A DNA stretch of 52,280 nt, from positions 1 through 52,280 of the forward strand of contig DASWMP010000266.1 in NCBI GenBank assembly GCA_036399695.1, given 5' to 3'. Shown here piece by piece: positions 18,801 through 26,766 of this stretch. Numbering within the stretch: position 1 is the stretch's first letter; each line of letters starts with the position of its first letter. The notes under the pieces are model-generated. The model ran no database searches. It saw only the letters and a program-made list of their open reading frames with translations, and was not told the origin of the DNA. This DNA comes from DASVEE01 sp036399695. Its GTDB lineage: Bacteria; Acidobacteriota; Thermoanaerobaculia; Gp7-AA8. The translations under genes and the position numbers were made by a program.

Positions 18801-21800
18801 GCGGTCGGCTTCGCAGAGGCAGGAGAGATCGATGTCGCCGATGACGACGGGATGCGCGGCGTCGATCTGCTGGACGGCGCTGTCGCCGTCACCGATGTAG
18901 CGCGTGCGGAGCACCTCGTGACGGCCGACGATGGCGTCGAAGGTCTGTTGCAGCGCCGCGCGGTCGAGCGCGCCGCTGATGCGGAACGCCGAGGGCATGT
19001 TGTACTGCGTGCTGTTGCCCGCGAGCTGGTCGATGAACCAGAGACGCTGCTGCGAGAACGACAGCGGCAGCGGCTGCGTGCGGCCGGCCTTGACGATGAC
19101 GGCCTGCGCCGCCTCCTGCTGCTGGTCGATGTGCGCGGCGAGCGTGCGCACGGTGTTGTGCTCGAAGATGGCGCGCACCGGCAGCGTCTTGCCGAAGGCT
19201 TCGCTCATGGCCGCGGCGATGCGGGTGGCGAGGAGCGAGTGGCCACCGAGCTCGAAGAAGTTCGCGGTGGCGCTGACGGCGTCGTCGAGCTTCAGCGTCT
19301 GCTGCCAGATTGCGGCGATGCGCGCTTCGGTATCGGTGGCCGGCGCGACGTAGAGGTCGCGCGACTGGCGCTCCGGCTCCGGCAGCGCTTTGCGGTCCAC
19401 CTTGCCGTTGGTGTTGAGCGGCAGCGCCGTGAGGAAGACGTACGCGGTGGGGATCATGTAGTCGGGGAGGGTCTGCGCCAGCGTGCTGCGCAGCACGTCG
19501 GCGTCAGTGACGTTGCCGACGACGTACGCGGCGAGGTACTTGTCGTTGCCCTCGCCGCGGGCGACGACGACGGTCTCGCGGACACCACTGACGCGCAGGA
19601 GCTGCGCTTCGATCTCGGCGAGCTCGATCCGGTAGCCGCGGACTTTGACCTGATGGTCCGTGCGCCCGAGGAAGGCGAGCGTGCCGTCCGGCATGTAGCG
19701 GACCAGATCGCCGGTGCGGTAGAGGCGCTGCGGCGCGGACAGACAAGAGTGTCTGTCCCACATCCCGGAGTCTTCGCCTTGCTTCTTGTGGGACAGACAC
19801 TCTTGTGTGTCCGTCTGCACGAACTTCTCGGCGGTCAGCTCCGCGCGATTCATGTAGCCGCGCGCCAGGCTCGGGCCGCCGATGTACAGCTCGCCGATGG
19901 CGCCGATGGCGGCCGGCTGCTGGTTGGCATCCAGCACGTGGTGGGTGTAGTTGCCGAGACCGGTGCCGAGCGAGACGTTCGTGTCGGCGGCATCAGCCTT
20001 GTTGATCAGGGACCAGACCGTGGCTTCGGTGGGGCCGTAGCAGTTCCAGAGGGAGGCCACGCGGCGGACGAGGTTCTGCTGCAATGCGAACGGGAGCGCT
20101 TCGCCGCCGCAGAGGGCGACGAGATCCTGCTGCCCCTGCCAGCCGGCGTCGAGCAGCATCGACCAGCGGGAGGGCGTGGTCTGCACGAGCTGCAGCCCTT
20201 CGTGTTCGATCAGGCGGCGGAGCCGCGTGGCATCGCTCTGCGCATTCGCGTCGGCAACGACGACCGTGCCGCCGGAGACGAGGCAGCCGAACCACTCGAA
20301 GAAGGCGATGTCGAAGGTGATGGACGTCAGGAGCAGCCACTTCCCGGTTCCATGTAGGACAGACACTCCTGTCTGTCGGGCTTCCTGGTTCACGGGACAG
20401 ACAGGAGTGTCTGTCCCACACAACCCGAGACGGGCCAGGAAGGCGGTCGTGAAGTTCACGGCCGCTTCGTGCGAGATCATGACGCCCTTCGGCTGGCCGG
20501 TGGTGCCGGAGGTGTAGATGACGTAGGCGAGATGCGCCGGGGTCAGACCTTCGATTTGCGGGTTGTGCGCGGCGAAAGCGTCGAATGTGTCGGCGTCCGT
20601 GAGCACGATCTCCACGCCGCCGTCGGTGCGCATGTGCTGCAGGCGCGCTTCCGGGAGCGTCGGAGAGAGCGGCACGTAGGCGCCGCCGGCCTTGAGGACG
20701 CCGAGGAGCGCGGCCAGCATCTTGGCGCCGGGCTCGAAGCTGATGCCGACGCGGGTGTCGGGCTGCACGCCGCGGGCGATGAGGGCGTGGGCGATGCGGT
20801 TGGCCTGCTCGTTGAGGTCGCGATAGGTGAGCTTTTCGTTGCCGGCGCTGACGGCGAGCGCGTCCGGCGACTTCGCGGCCTGCGCCTCGAAGAGCTGATG
20901 CGCGCACTGGCTGGCCGGATACGGCATGGCCGTCTCGTTCCAGCGCGCGAGCTGCTGGTGGTCGGCATCGGTGAGGAGCGGCAGGCGATCGACGGCGGTC
21001 TTCGCATCGGCGACGATGGCGTCGAGCAGCACCGCGTAGCTGGCGGCCATCCGCTCGATGGTCTTCGCGTCGAAGAGCGCGTCGGCGTAGCTCCAGCTCA
21101 GTGTGAGGCGGCCTTCGTCTTCACGGGCGGCGAGCTGCAGGTCGAAGCGGATGGCGCTGTTCTCGCCGCCCAGTTCCCCGACCTCCAGACCCGGCAGGTC
21201 GAGGGTCAGACCTTCGTTGTTCTGCAGCGCGAAGAGGATCTGGTAGAGCGGCGAGTAGCTGAGGCTGCGCTCCGGCTTCAGCTCGCCGACGAGCGCGTCG
21301 AACGAGACGTCCTGATGGCCGAAGGCGTCGAGGATGGTCTGCTTGTTCTGCTGCAGCAGCTCGTCGAAGGTCATGCGGCCTTCGACCTTCGTGCGCAGCA
21401 CCAGGGTGTTGACGAAGAAGCCGATGAGCGGCTCGACGTCTTTGTGCGTGCGTCCGGAAATGGGGCTGCCGACGACGACGTCGGCGGCGTTGCTCCAGCG
21501 CGCGAGCAGCACGGCGAACGCCGTCTGCAGCAGCATGAACAACGTCGTGCCCCGCTCTTCGGCGAACGCGAGCAGGCGCCGGGTGGTGTCGGCCTCGAGC
21601 TGATGACGGACGTTGCCGCCGGCGAACGACTGCTGCGCCGGGCGCGGCTTGTCGAGGGGAAGGGCGTGCACCGGCGGGAGGCCGGCGAGCTGCCGCTTCC
21701 AGTAGGCGAGCTGCCGCTCGAGGCCTTCGCCCTGCAGCGTGGCGCGCTGCCACTGCGCAAAGTCGGCGTACTGAATCGTGAGCGGCGCGAGCGGATTCGC

Positions 21801-24800
21801 TTCGCCGCCGGTGAAAGCGCGATAGAGCGCGCTCAGCTCGTTGACGAGGACGCCGAAGGACCAGCCGTCCGCGGCAATGTGATGGAGCGTGAGGAGGAGC
21901 GCGTGGTCGTCGTCGGCGAGGCGGACGAGGGCAACGCGCAGCATCAGGTCGTTGGCAAGGTGGAACTTACGAGACGCTTCGTCGCGCAGCGCCTGCTCGA
22001 GCTCCGCCCCTTCGAGCTCGCGGATCTGCACCGGCTCGGCGGGACGGATGACCTGGATGCAGCTCTCGCCGCTGGCGACGTAGCGCGTACGCAGCACTTC
22101 GTGGCGGGCGACGATGGTGTCGAAGCTGGCCTGCAGCGCGGCGCGATCAAGCCTGCCTCTGAGGCGCAGCGAGGCCGGCATGTTGTACTGGGTGCTCCCC
22201 TGCTCGAGCTGGTCGATGAACCAGAGGCGCTGCTGCGCGTAGGAGGCGGGCAACTCGCCGTCACGCGAGACGGGCACGAGCGGGATGAAAGCGACCCGCG
22301 TGAGGCCGTCGACGTAGGTGGCGAAATCGCGCAGTGTCGGATGCTCGAAGAGGCCGCGCAGCGGAACGCTGACCTTGAACTCCTTGGCGACGCGGCTGAG
22401 GAGGCGCGTGGCCAGGAGCGAGTGGCCGCCGAGGTTGAAGAAGTTGGCCGTGATGCTGACGGCGTCGTCGAGCTTGAGGATCTCCTGCCAGAGCGACGCG
22501 AGCTGCGTTTCGGTACCGGTGGTCGGCGCGACGTAGGCGTGATGGGCCTGACGGTTCGGCGCCGGGAGCGCCTTGCGGTCGATCTTGCCGTTCGTCGTCA
22601 ACGGGAGCTCTTTGAGAACGACGAAGGCCGACGGCAGCATGTAGTCCGGCAGGGAGCGGGCGAGCGCCTGCTTGAGCGTCTCGGCGAGGACGGCTTCATC
22701 CTTCGACGACACGACGTAGGCGACGAGGCTCTTCTCAGCATGCCCATCAACATCGTGGTCGTCGACCGCGATGACGAGGCTGTCGTCGACGTCCGGCTGC
22801 CTGGCGATCTGCGCGGCGATCTCGCCAAGCTCGATGCGGAAGCCGCGGATCTTGACCTGATCGTCGCTGCGGCCGAGGAAGACGAGGTTGCCGTCCGGGA
22901 GATAGCGGACGACGTCGCCGGTTTTGTAGAGACGCTGCGCGGTGCGCCAGGTGATGAAGCGGTCGGCGGTCAGCTCGGGGCGATTCAGGTAACCACGGGC
23001 TACGCCTGCTCCGCCGATGTAGAGCTCACCGATGGCGCCGACCGGGACCTGCTCGCGCTGTTCGTTGAGCACGAAGAGCGTGGTGTTCTGGATCGGTTTG
23101 CCGATGGAGATGGCGCTGGCGCAGTGCGGGAGGTAGAGATCGTCCGTGGTCTCGACGCGATACGTCGAGCAGCCGACGACGGTCTCAGTCGGACCGTATT
23201 CGTTGATGAAGGTGGCACGCGGAAGGAGGTGCTGCTTCCACTTCGTCAGCGTGCTGACGGTGAGCTGTTCGCCGCCGACGACGAGGACGTGCTCCGCATC
23301 TTGCGGGCGTCCCTTCGTGGTTTCGATGGCGGCGAGCATCTCCAGGTGGGCGGGCGTGAGCTTGAAGAGCCACGCCGTTTCGCTTTCGAAGAGGTGGTGC
23401 GCGAGACCGGCGAGCATCGCCTCCTGCGCTTCCGGCAGCAGGACGAGCTTGCGTCCGCAGACGAGCGGCGCCAGAAGGCTCGTGACCGTGGCGTCGAAGC
23501 AGAGCGGCGACGACATGACCGAGCCGGCGTGATGCGGCTCAAAGTACGCCGTCACGGCATTCGTCAGGTAATTGACGACGCCGCGGTGATGGACCATGGC
23601 GCCTTTCGGGTGACCGGTCGAGCCGGAGGTGTAGATGACGTACGCGAGGTTCTCGGGCGTGACGTCCACGGCGACGTTCGTGGCGGCGTAGCCTTCCATG
23701 AAGTCGTCGCTGAGGACGTCGTCCACCATCACCACGTCCACGCCGGAAAGCGGGACGCGCTCGATGACGGAGGACTGCACGAGGACAACGTCGAGGGCCG
23801 CGTCTTTCAGGATGTAATCGATGCGCTCGCGCGGGTACGACGGCTCGAGCGGCACGTAGGCGGCGCCGGCCTTCAGGATGCCGAGGACGCTGACGACCAT
23901 CTCGAAGGAGCGCTCGACGCAGATGCCGACGAGCGAGTCGGGACCGAGACCCCACTCGCGGAGGTAGTCGGCGAGCTGGTTCGCTTTGGCGTTGAGCACG
24001 CCGTAGGTGAGCTGCTGCCCCTCGTACTCGGCGGCGATGGCGTCCGGGTTCTGCGCGGCCTGCTGCTCGAAGAGCTGATGCACGCAAGCGTCAGCGGGGA
24101 AAGCGGCCTGCGTCTGGTTCCAGACGCCGTAGGCGCGGAGATCGTCATCGGAGACGATGCGCAGTTTCTTGATGTTCGTTTCGGGAGCGGCGACGATCGA
24201 CGCCAGCAGGACCTCGAAGCTGGCGGCGATCCGCTCGATGGTCGCGGCTTCGAAGAGTGCGTCGGCGTAGCTCCAGGTGAGCGCCAGCCCATCGCCTTCC
24301 GTGCAGGAGAGCTCGAGGTCGTAGCGGATGACGCTTTCGGCGCTCGGGATCTCGCCGATCGTGAGGCCCGGCAGGGTCACTGCCGTCGATTCGGTGTTCT
24401 GCAGGACGAAGAGGAGCTGGAAGAGCGGCGAGTGGCTGAGGCTGCGCTCCGGCTTGAGCGCGTCGACGAGCATCTCGAACGGCACCTGCTGGTGCGAGAA
24501 GGCTTCGAGCACCGTCTCCTTGCTGCGGCGCAGGAGCTCGGTGAAGGTCAGCTCGGCCGAGAGGTCGGTGCGCAGGGCCAGGGTATTGACGAAGCAGCCG
24601 ATGAGCGGCTCGACGTCCTTGTACATGCGGCCGGCGACGGGGCTGCCGATGACGACGTCGGACTCGTTGCTCCAGCGTCCGACGAGCAGCGAGAAGGCGC
24701 TCTGCAGCAGGACGAAGAGGCTGACGCCGTTGGTCTGTGCGAGCTGGCGCAACTCGGCGAGGAGCTCGCGGTCGAGGAACTGCCGGTGACGGCGGCCGGC

Positions 24801-25685
24801 GAACTGCTGCTGCGGCGGGCGGACTTTGTCGATCGGCAGGCTGTGCAGGCGGGGCACGCCGTCGAGGTTCCGCTTCCAGTAGTCGATGTGGCGGTTCAGC
24901 TCGTCCTGCTGCATCGAACCGCGCTGCCAGTGTGCGTAGTCGAGGTACTGAATCGGGAGCGGCGCGAGCGGGCTGGGCTGGCCCTGGGTGGCGGCGAGAT
25001 AGAGAGCCGCGAACTCCTTGACCAGGATGCCGATGGACCAGCCGTCGGAGGCGATGTGGTGCATCGTGAAGAGCAGGACGTGCTCGTCGGCGGCGAGCCG
25101 GAGAAGGCCGGCGCGGAGAAGGAGGTCCGCCGTCAGGTCGAACGGCGTCTCCGCTTCGGCGCGCGCGAGCTCGTGGATGCGCTGGTTCTGCGCCGCTTCA
25201 CCGGCGGTCGTGAGGTCGACCTCGTACAGCGGCAGAGGCCGTGGCGCCGTGGCGTCCTGCAGGCCGTCTCCGCCGTTGCTGCTGTGGTAGACGGTGCGCA
25301 GGATCTCGTGGCGGCGGACGATCTCGTCGAAGGCCCACTGCAGCGCCTGTTTGTCCAGCAAGCCCTTCAGCCGCAGCGCGGTGAAGATGTTGTACTGGTG
25401 GCTGCCGCCTTCGAGCTGATCGACGAACCAGAGCCGCTGCTGCGAAAAGGAGAGCGGCACCGACTGGCGCTGCGCGACTTTCTGCAGTTGCACGGAAGAG
25501 GAGTCCCCTCCGACGGCGCCATCGACGCGCGTCAGGAAATGAACGATCTCCTGCTTGTGCGCCACGATCCTTTCGCGGAGCTCCTTCCCCAGCGCCCCTT
25601 TGCGGGCAGTGAAGTTGAGCTTGCCGTCCTGGACGAACAGTTGGACGCCTGCTTCTCTAGCTTCCTTGACGAGATTCGGAACCAT
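15804..25685 (-). CDS. NRPS-B: three-module synthetase (dock-C-A-T-C-A-T-C-A-T)
   Basis: Middle enzyme of the line (3293 aa), adding residues 7-9. Residues 1-53 are a TubC-type docking domain (MVPNLVKEAREAGVQLFVQD). C1 has HHIASDGWS near 210, C2 HHIAADGWS near 1270 and C3 near 2342. A5 motifs (NEYGPTE, NCYGPTE, NHYGPTE) lie near 827, 1882 and 2962. T domains with GGHSLLATR lie near 1086, 2148 and 3232. Codes read against GrsA: A1 DATKVGEVGK (Asn, close to DLTKVGEVGK), A2 DIFQLGCVWK (weakly Gly-like, same as NRPS-C A3), A3 DIPRVGHVGK (Asp-like, same as NRPS-C A1). There is no E or TE domain. The C-terminus is acidic (HYEDEGTL) and resembles that of NRPS-A, fitting docking onto the N-terminal domain of NRPS-C. 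An AAGG lies 4 nt before the ATG. A toxin/antitoxin pair and 367 bp separate it from NRPS-A, so it may have its own promoter. A2 carries two pairs of 26-bp repeats, and A3 carries one unit plus a TTGTCCGT array. Confidence 0.97.
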   Translation of the reverse strand: MVPNLVKEAREAGVQLFVQDGKLNFTARKGALGKELRERIVAHKQEIVHFLTRVDGAVGGDSSSVQLQKVAQRQSVPLSFSQQRLWFVDQLEGGSHQYNIFTALRLKGLLDKQALQWAFDEIVRRHEILRTVYHSSNGGDGLQDATAPRPLPLYEVDLTTAGEAAQNQRIHELARAEAETPFDLTADLLLRAGLLRLAADEHVLLFTMHHIASDGWSIGILVKEFAALYLAATQGQPSPLAPLPIQYLDYAHWQRGSMQQDELNRHIDYWKRNLDGVPRLHSLPIDKVRPPQQQFAGRRHRQFLDRELLAELRQLAQTNGVSLFVLLQSAFSLLVGRWSNESDVVIGSPVAGRMYKDVEPLIGCFVNTLALRTDLSAELTFTELLRRSKETVLEAFSHQQVPFEMLVDALKPERSLSHSPLFQLLFVLQNTESTAVTLPGLTIGEIPSAESVIRYDLELSCTEGDGLALTWSYADALFEAATIERIAASFEVLLASIVAAPETNIKKLRIVSDDDLRAYGVWNQTQAAFPADACVHQLFEQQAAQNPDAIAAEYEGQQLTYGVLNAKANQLADYLREWGLGPDSLVGICVERSFEMVVSVLGILKAGAAYVPLEPSYPRERIDYILKDAALDVVLVQSSVIERVPLSGVDVVMVDDVLSDDFMEGYAATNVAVDVTPENLAYVIYTSGSTGHPKGAMVHHRGVVNYLTNAVTAYFEPHHAGSVMSSPLCFDATVTSLLAPLVCGRKLVLLPEAQEAMLAGLAHHLFESETAWLFKLTPAHLEMLAAIETTKGRPQDAEHVLVVGGEQLTVSTLTKWKQHLLPRATFINEYGPTETVVGCSTYRVETTDDLYLPHCASAISIGKPIQNTTLFVLNEQREQVPVGAIGELYIGGAGVARGYLNRPELTADRFITWRTAQRLYKTGDVVRYLPDGNLVFLGRSDDQVKIRGFRIELGEIAAQIARQPDVDDSLVIAVDDHDVDGHAEKSLVAYVVSSKDEAVLAETLKQALARSLPDYMLPSAFVVLKELPLTTNGKIDRKALPAPNRQAHHAYVAPTTGTETQLASLWQEILKLDDAVSITANFFNLGGHSLLATRLLSRVAKEFKVSVPLRGLFEHPTLRDFATYVDGLTRVAFIPLVPVSRDGELPASYAQQRLWFIDQLEQGSTQYNMPASLRLRGRLDRAALQASFDTIVARHEVLRTRYVASGESCIQVIRPAEPVQIRELEGAELEQALRDEASRKFHLANDLMLRVALVRLADDDHALLLTLHHIAADGWSFGVLVNELSALYRAFTGGEANPLAPLTIQYADFAQWQRATLQGEGLERQLAYWKRQLAGLPPVHALPLDKPRPAQQSFAGGNVRHQLEADTTRRLLAFAEERGTTLFMLLQTAFAVLLARWSNAADVVVGSPISGRTHKDVEPLIGFFVNTLVLRTKVEGRMTFDELLQQNKQTILDAFGHQDVSFDALVGELKPERSLSYSPLYQILFALQNNEGLTLDLPGLEVGELGGENSAIRFDLQLAAREDEGRLTLSWSYADALFDAKTIERMAASYAVLLDAIVADAKTAVDRLPLLTDADHQQLARWNETAMPYPASQCAHQLFEAQAAKSPDALAVSAGNEKLTYRDLNEQANRIAHALIARGVQPDTRVGISFEPGAKMLAALLGVLKAGGAYVPLSPTLPEARLQHMRTDGGVEIVLTDADTFDAFAAHNPQIEGLTPAHLAYVIYTSGTTGQPKGVMISHEAAVNFTTAFLARLGLCGTDTPVCPVNQEARQTGVSVLHGTGKWLLLTSITFDIAFFEWFGCLVSGGTVVVADANAQSDATRLRRLIEHEGLQLVQTTPSRWSMLLDAGWQGQQDLVALCGGEALPFALQQNLVRRVASLWNCYGPTEATVWSLINKADAADTNVSLGTGLGNYTHHVLDANQQPAAIGAIGELYIGGPSLARGYMNRAELTAEKFVQTDTQECLSHKKQGEDSGMWDRHSCLSAPQRLYRTGDLVRYMPDGTLAFLGRTDHQVKVRGYRIELAEIEAQLLRVSGVRETVVVARGEGNDKYLAAYVVGNVTDADVLRSTLAQTLPDYMIPTAYVFLTALPLNTNGKVDRKALPEPERQSRDLYVAPATDTEARIAAIWQQTLKLDDAVSATANFFELGGHSLLATRIAAAMSEAFGKTLPVRAIFEHNTVRTLAAHIDQQQEAAQAVIVKAGRTQPLPLSFSQQRLWFIDQLAGNSTQYNMPSAFRISGALDRAALQQTFDAIVGRHEVLRTRYIGDGDSAVQQIDAAHPVVIGDIDLSCLCEADRELALQRLAREQAAHPFDLSRDLMLRVSVVRLAPREHAVLMTLHHIAADGWSIDVLLGEFAALYTAFSRREQNPLAPLPIQYADFAQWQRTQLQGEAFDRQVSYWKTQLAGVPAVHSLPLDNPRPAQQRYDAGTVLRTLDAGLVAQLGALSQKHRASLFMVLQSAFALLVGRWSRSNDVVIGSPIAGREQRALDPLIGFFINTLVLRTRLSESQSFDELLAAAKQTALDAFANQSVPFETLVDELKPERSLSHSALFQLMFAMQHRTPGTLELPGLDVTPLGQELALTKFDLNLTAIEDGRELVLRWHYAASIFERETIERMAATFEVLLRGIVATPEQPVYALPLVTEVVRSQGESIDRTTTPCVHAAFEAQAAKTPDAVAVSYNDRTLTYRNLNEQANRVAHALLAQQLPNGARVGIYVERSPEVLVGFLGILKAGLTYVPFEPSNTAERLRHIIDNGDITCVVVDSRLAHNLPEGVTRIVINEVLPFATHNPGIAVSHDDSAYVMYTSGSTGVPKGVEITHGGLLDYCAYASERYYSAELSGSFVVTSHGFDITVPSLYVPLLRGGCVTLSTPGEELIALANVLSNDGTYGTDGTHGKQRAYLLRMTPMHVTGLLSLLPASDVGQTLLSVRPAPHVFVIGGEAFPASLAHELQTRFPNAQIYNHYGPTETVVGCSIFDVTAAQRSTENQKPQTENNVPPSTDNGQRATDNVRSTRLPIGQAMANHTLYVLNEANQLAPIGVPGELCIGGAGVAKGYVKQPELTAAKFIANPFGDGRLYRSGDVVRLLPSGDVEFLGRVDDQVKIRGFRIEPGEIESVLKQTVKDALVTVQGEGEHKALVAYVVGQQVDLDALKARVKKALPDYMVPTGWCVLDAFPLNANGKIDRKALPAIDRQAAVAYVAPNNETETRLAQIWQDVLKLKTSPSITANFFDLGGHSLLATRLASQISIAFKCRVPLQAFFQYQDVRTLADFIDGVQWMNVSASAAADHYEDEGTL
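16665..16740. repeat. TTGTCCGT / GGTTTTCGG repeat inside NRPS-B A3
   Basis: Same family as 13120-13188 and in the same A-domain loop, after NHYGPTETVVGC and before LPIGQAM. It encodes an Asn/Gln/Thr-rich linker (STENQKPQTENN, then STDNGQRATDN). Confidence 0.85.
16904..16929. repeat. 26-bp GGACAGACA unit, single copy in NRPS-B A3
   Basis: One unit (GGACAGACAAGAGTG then TCTGTCCCACA) translated as VGQTLLSVR directly before PHVFVIGGEAFP. This is the loop that carries the double unit in NRPS-C A1. Confidence 0.9.
17002..17036. repeat. GGTCCCAT-type repeat in NRPS-B A3
   Basis: Four units of TCCCAT type, translated as NDGTYGTDGTHGK, between the GEELIALANVL and AYLLRMTPMHV segments of the A domain. 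NRPS-A A5 has a shorter version at the same site (31141-31160). Confidence 0.8.
19737..19812. repeat. Inverted pair of 26-bp units in NRPS-B A2
   Basis: Units at 19737-19762 and 19787-19812 face each other across 24 bp. They are read as TDTQECLSH and MWDRHSCLS within the A6-A7 loop, between AELTAEKFV and RLYRTGDLVR. These are different reading frames of the unit from those used in NRPS-C A1. Confidence 0.92.
20353..20420. repeat. Inverted pair of 26-bp units in NRPS-B A2 (second site)
   Basis: Units at 20353-20378 (last base changed) and 20395-20420 are separated by 16 bp. They are read as CGTDTPVCP and RQTGVSVLH, between the A3 motif and WLLLTSITFDIAFFEW. The homologous A3 domain of NRPS-C has a short loop here (LALPRAEQWLLL). 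Confidence 0.92.
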
Positions 25686-26052
25686 GACACCTTCTTCTTC
25701 GGAACTTAAGTGACTGCACTGGATAGACTTCCAGCAGGGCGGGCAGAAGCTCGCCGATGAACCGCGGGAATGCCTTGTCCTGGGACCGGCGTGAAGCGGG
25801 ACAGCTCTCGCCGGAGGCGCTAAGGGCGTCGGAGTGATCTACCCGTATTGATCGGAATGCTCTCTCAACCGCCGGATACCAATAACTAATTTCTTCCGGA
25901 GTCTGGGAGCGGCGGGAAAGGGGGACGGTGGGCCTCGGCGGACGGTTTCCGGATGGGTTCGGCGTCCCCGATGAGAGGATGAAATCCGTCCACTCGAGTT
26001 TTGAGACACCCTCCTGCGCCACCGCACTCGAGATCGGTTCGCTTCGTCGACG
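25686..26052. other. 367-bp gene-free stretch upstream of NRPS-B
   Basis: No ORF here has coding character. The stretch lies between the PIN toxin stop and the NRPS-B start and supplies the NRPS-B ribosome-binding site (GAAGAAGG). A promoter for NRPS-B would have to lie here or read through from the toxin pair. A TTGAGA hexamer on the minus strand (25865-25870) has no good -10 at the right distance, so I call no promoter. Confidence 0.5.
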
Positions 26053-26445
26053 TCAGGCTGGCCCAAGAAGGGAGACGGGGTAGCGTCCGAACATTTCATC
26101 GCTGGTGACGATCGTCAGATCGTGGTGAACGGCATGACAGATCAGCATGCGATCAAATGGATCGCGATGGTGCGGGGGCAGGGTCAGGAGATGGGACGCC
26201 GCTTGCGCATGCAACGGCAGAGCTGCAATGCCGTGTGCGTTGCGTCGGCTGTCGAGGTATTCGTCGGCGGGCTCAGGCAGCGGGAGCTTACCGAGCTGGT
26301 ACTTCACCAGCGCCTCCCAGACCGACACCACGCTCAGGAACACCTCGTTCGATTTGTCGCGGATTGCATCGAACGCAGGCCGGGGCAACCGGGCGTCATT
26401 GGTGATGTACCAGAGGAAGGCGTGGGTATCGAGGAGCAGTCTCAT
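26053..26445 (-). CDS. PIN-domain toxin, VapC-like ribonuclease
   Basis: A 130-residue PIN-domain protein, the usual size for a VapC-type toxin. It opens with LLLDTHAFLW (first acidic metal ligand D6), has the VWEAL glutamate near residue 44, the DPFDRML motif near residue 95, and TSDEMFGRY near the end, so the acidic metal-binding set looks complete. Family members are Mg-dependent endoribonucleases that cleave RNA when freed from their antitoxin. The start codon overlaps the antitoxin stop by 4 bp (ATGA). The pair sits between two synthetase genes and has no evident role in peptide synthesis. The exact RNA target cannot be read from sequence. Confidence 0.93.
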   Translation of the reverse strand: MRLLLDTHAFLWYITNDARLPRPAFDAIRDKSNEVFLSVVSVWEALVKYQLGKLPLPEPADEYLDSRRNAHGIAALPLHAQAASHLLTLPPHHRDPFDRMLICHAVHHDLTIVTSDEMFGRYPVSLLGPA

Positions 26446-26675
26446 CGGCCTTCGAAGGCGTCGAGCAGCTCATCGGGCAGCGAATCGTCGAAGTCGTCGG
26501 GGACGACGAACTCGCCGGCAGCGAGGCCGACGGGGCGGAGCGTCTCGGTTTCGGTCAGGGGACGGATCTCGGCCACGGCGCGATTGCCCTGGTACACGAC
26601 GACAGTCTCACCCTCGATGACGCGGTGGAGATACTCCGCCGCCTGATTCTCAACCTGCTCGAGCGTGGCTTTCAT
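26442..26675 (-). CDS. Phd/YefM-type antitoxin of the PIN toxin
   Basis: A 77-residue protein. Its N-terminal half (MKATLEQVENQAAEYLHRVI) resembles Phd/YefM antitoxins that bind DNA as dimers and repress their own operon. The acidic C-terminal half (GEFVVPDDFDDSLPDELLDA) matches the toxin-wrapping tail of antitoxins paired with PIN toxins. It precedes the toxin and overlaps it by 4 bp, the standard order. A TAGAAT extended -10 lies about 10 bp before the ATG, and no clear Shine-Dalgarno is seen, so the transcript may be nearly leaderless. Confidence 0.9.
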   Translation of the reverse strand: MKATLEQVENQAAEYLHRVIEGETVVVYQGNRAVAEIRPLTETETLRPVGLAAGEFVVPDDFDDSLPDELLDAFEGR

Positions 26676-26684
26676 CGCTATCGC

Positions 26685-26693
26685 ATTCTAGCA
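26685..26693 (-). promoter_or_regulatory. Extended -10 element of the toxin-antitoxin operon
   Basis: The minus strand reads TGCTAGAAT, an extended -10 (TGn plus TAGAAT, one base from TATAAT), with no good -35. The transcript would begin only a few bases before the antitoxin ATG. It is assigned by eye from motif and position. Confidence 0.35.
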
Positions 26694-26719
26694 AAGCGGG
26701 TTCGGAGCCAGGGGATCTC

Positions 26720-26750
26720 GGCGTGCGGTGGCGGTTAGCCACCGCACGCC
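26720..26750. terminator. Perfect 13-bp hairpin between NRPS-A and the antitoxin
   Basis: The arms 26720-26732 and 26738-26750 (GGCGTGCGGTGGC and its complement) enclose a 5-nt loop. It starts about 16 bp past the NRPS-A stop, so it may end NRPS-A transcripts. No T-run follows on either strand. It could also be a dispersed palindromic repeat. Confidence 0.5.
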
Positions 26751-26766
26751 TAGATGGGTGTTCGAG

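Noticed and set aside
1599..25709. Very long plus-strand ORFs (for example 1599-6986, 11142-16772 and 20469-25709), and likewise 37771-43668
   Set aside because: They lie antisense to NRPS domains, and their translations are low-complexity Ala/Arg/Glu/Val-rich sequence with no recognisable domains. High GC at third codon positions of the synthetases removes stops on the other strand.
25865..25870. TTGAGA as a -35 box for NRPS-B
   Set aside because: No acceptable -10 hexamer lies 16-18 nt downstream on the minus strand.
25657..26099. Minus-strand ORFs of 86-121 aa between NRPS-B and the toxin
   Set aside because: They overlap each other, the toxin or the NRPS-B start in other frames, lack ribosome-binding sites and have no recognisable motif.
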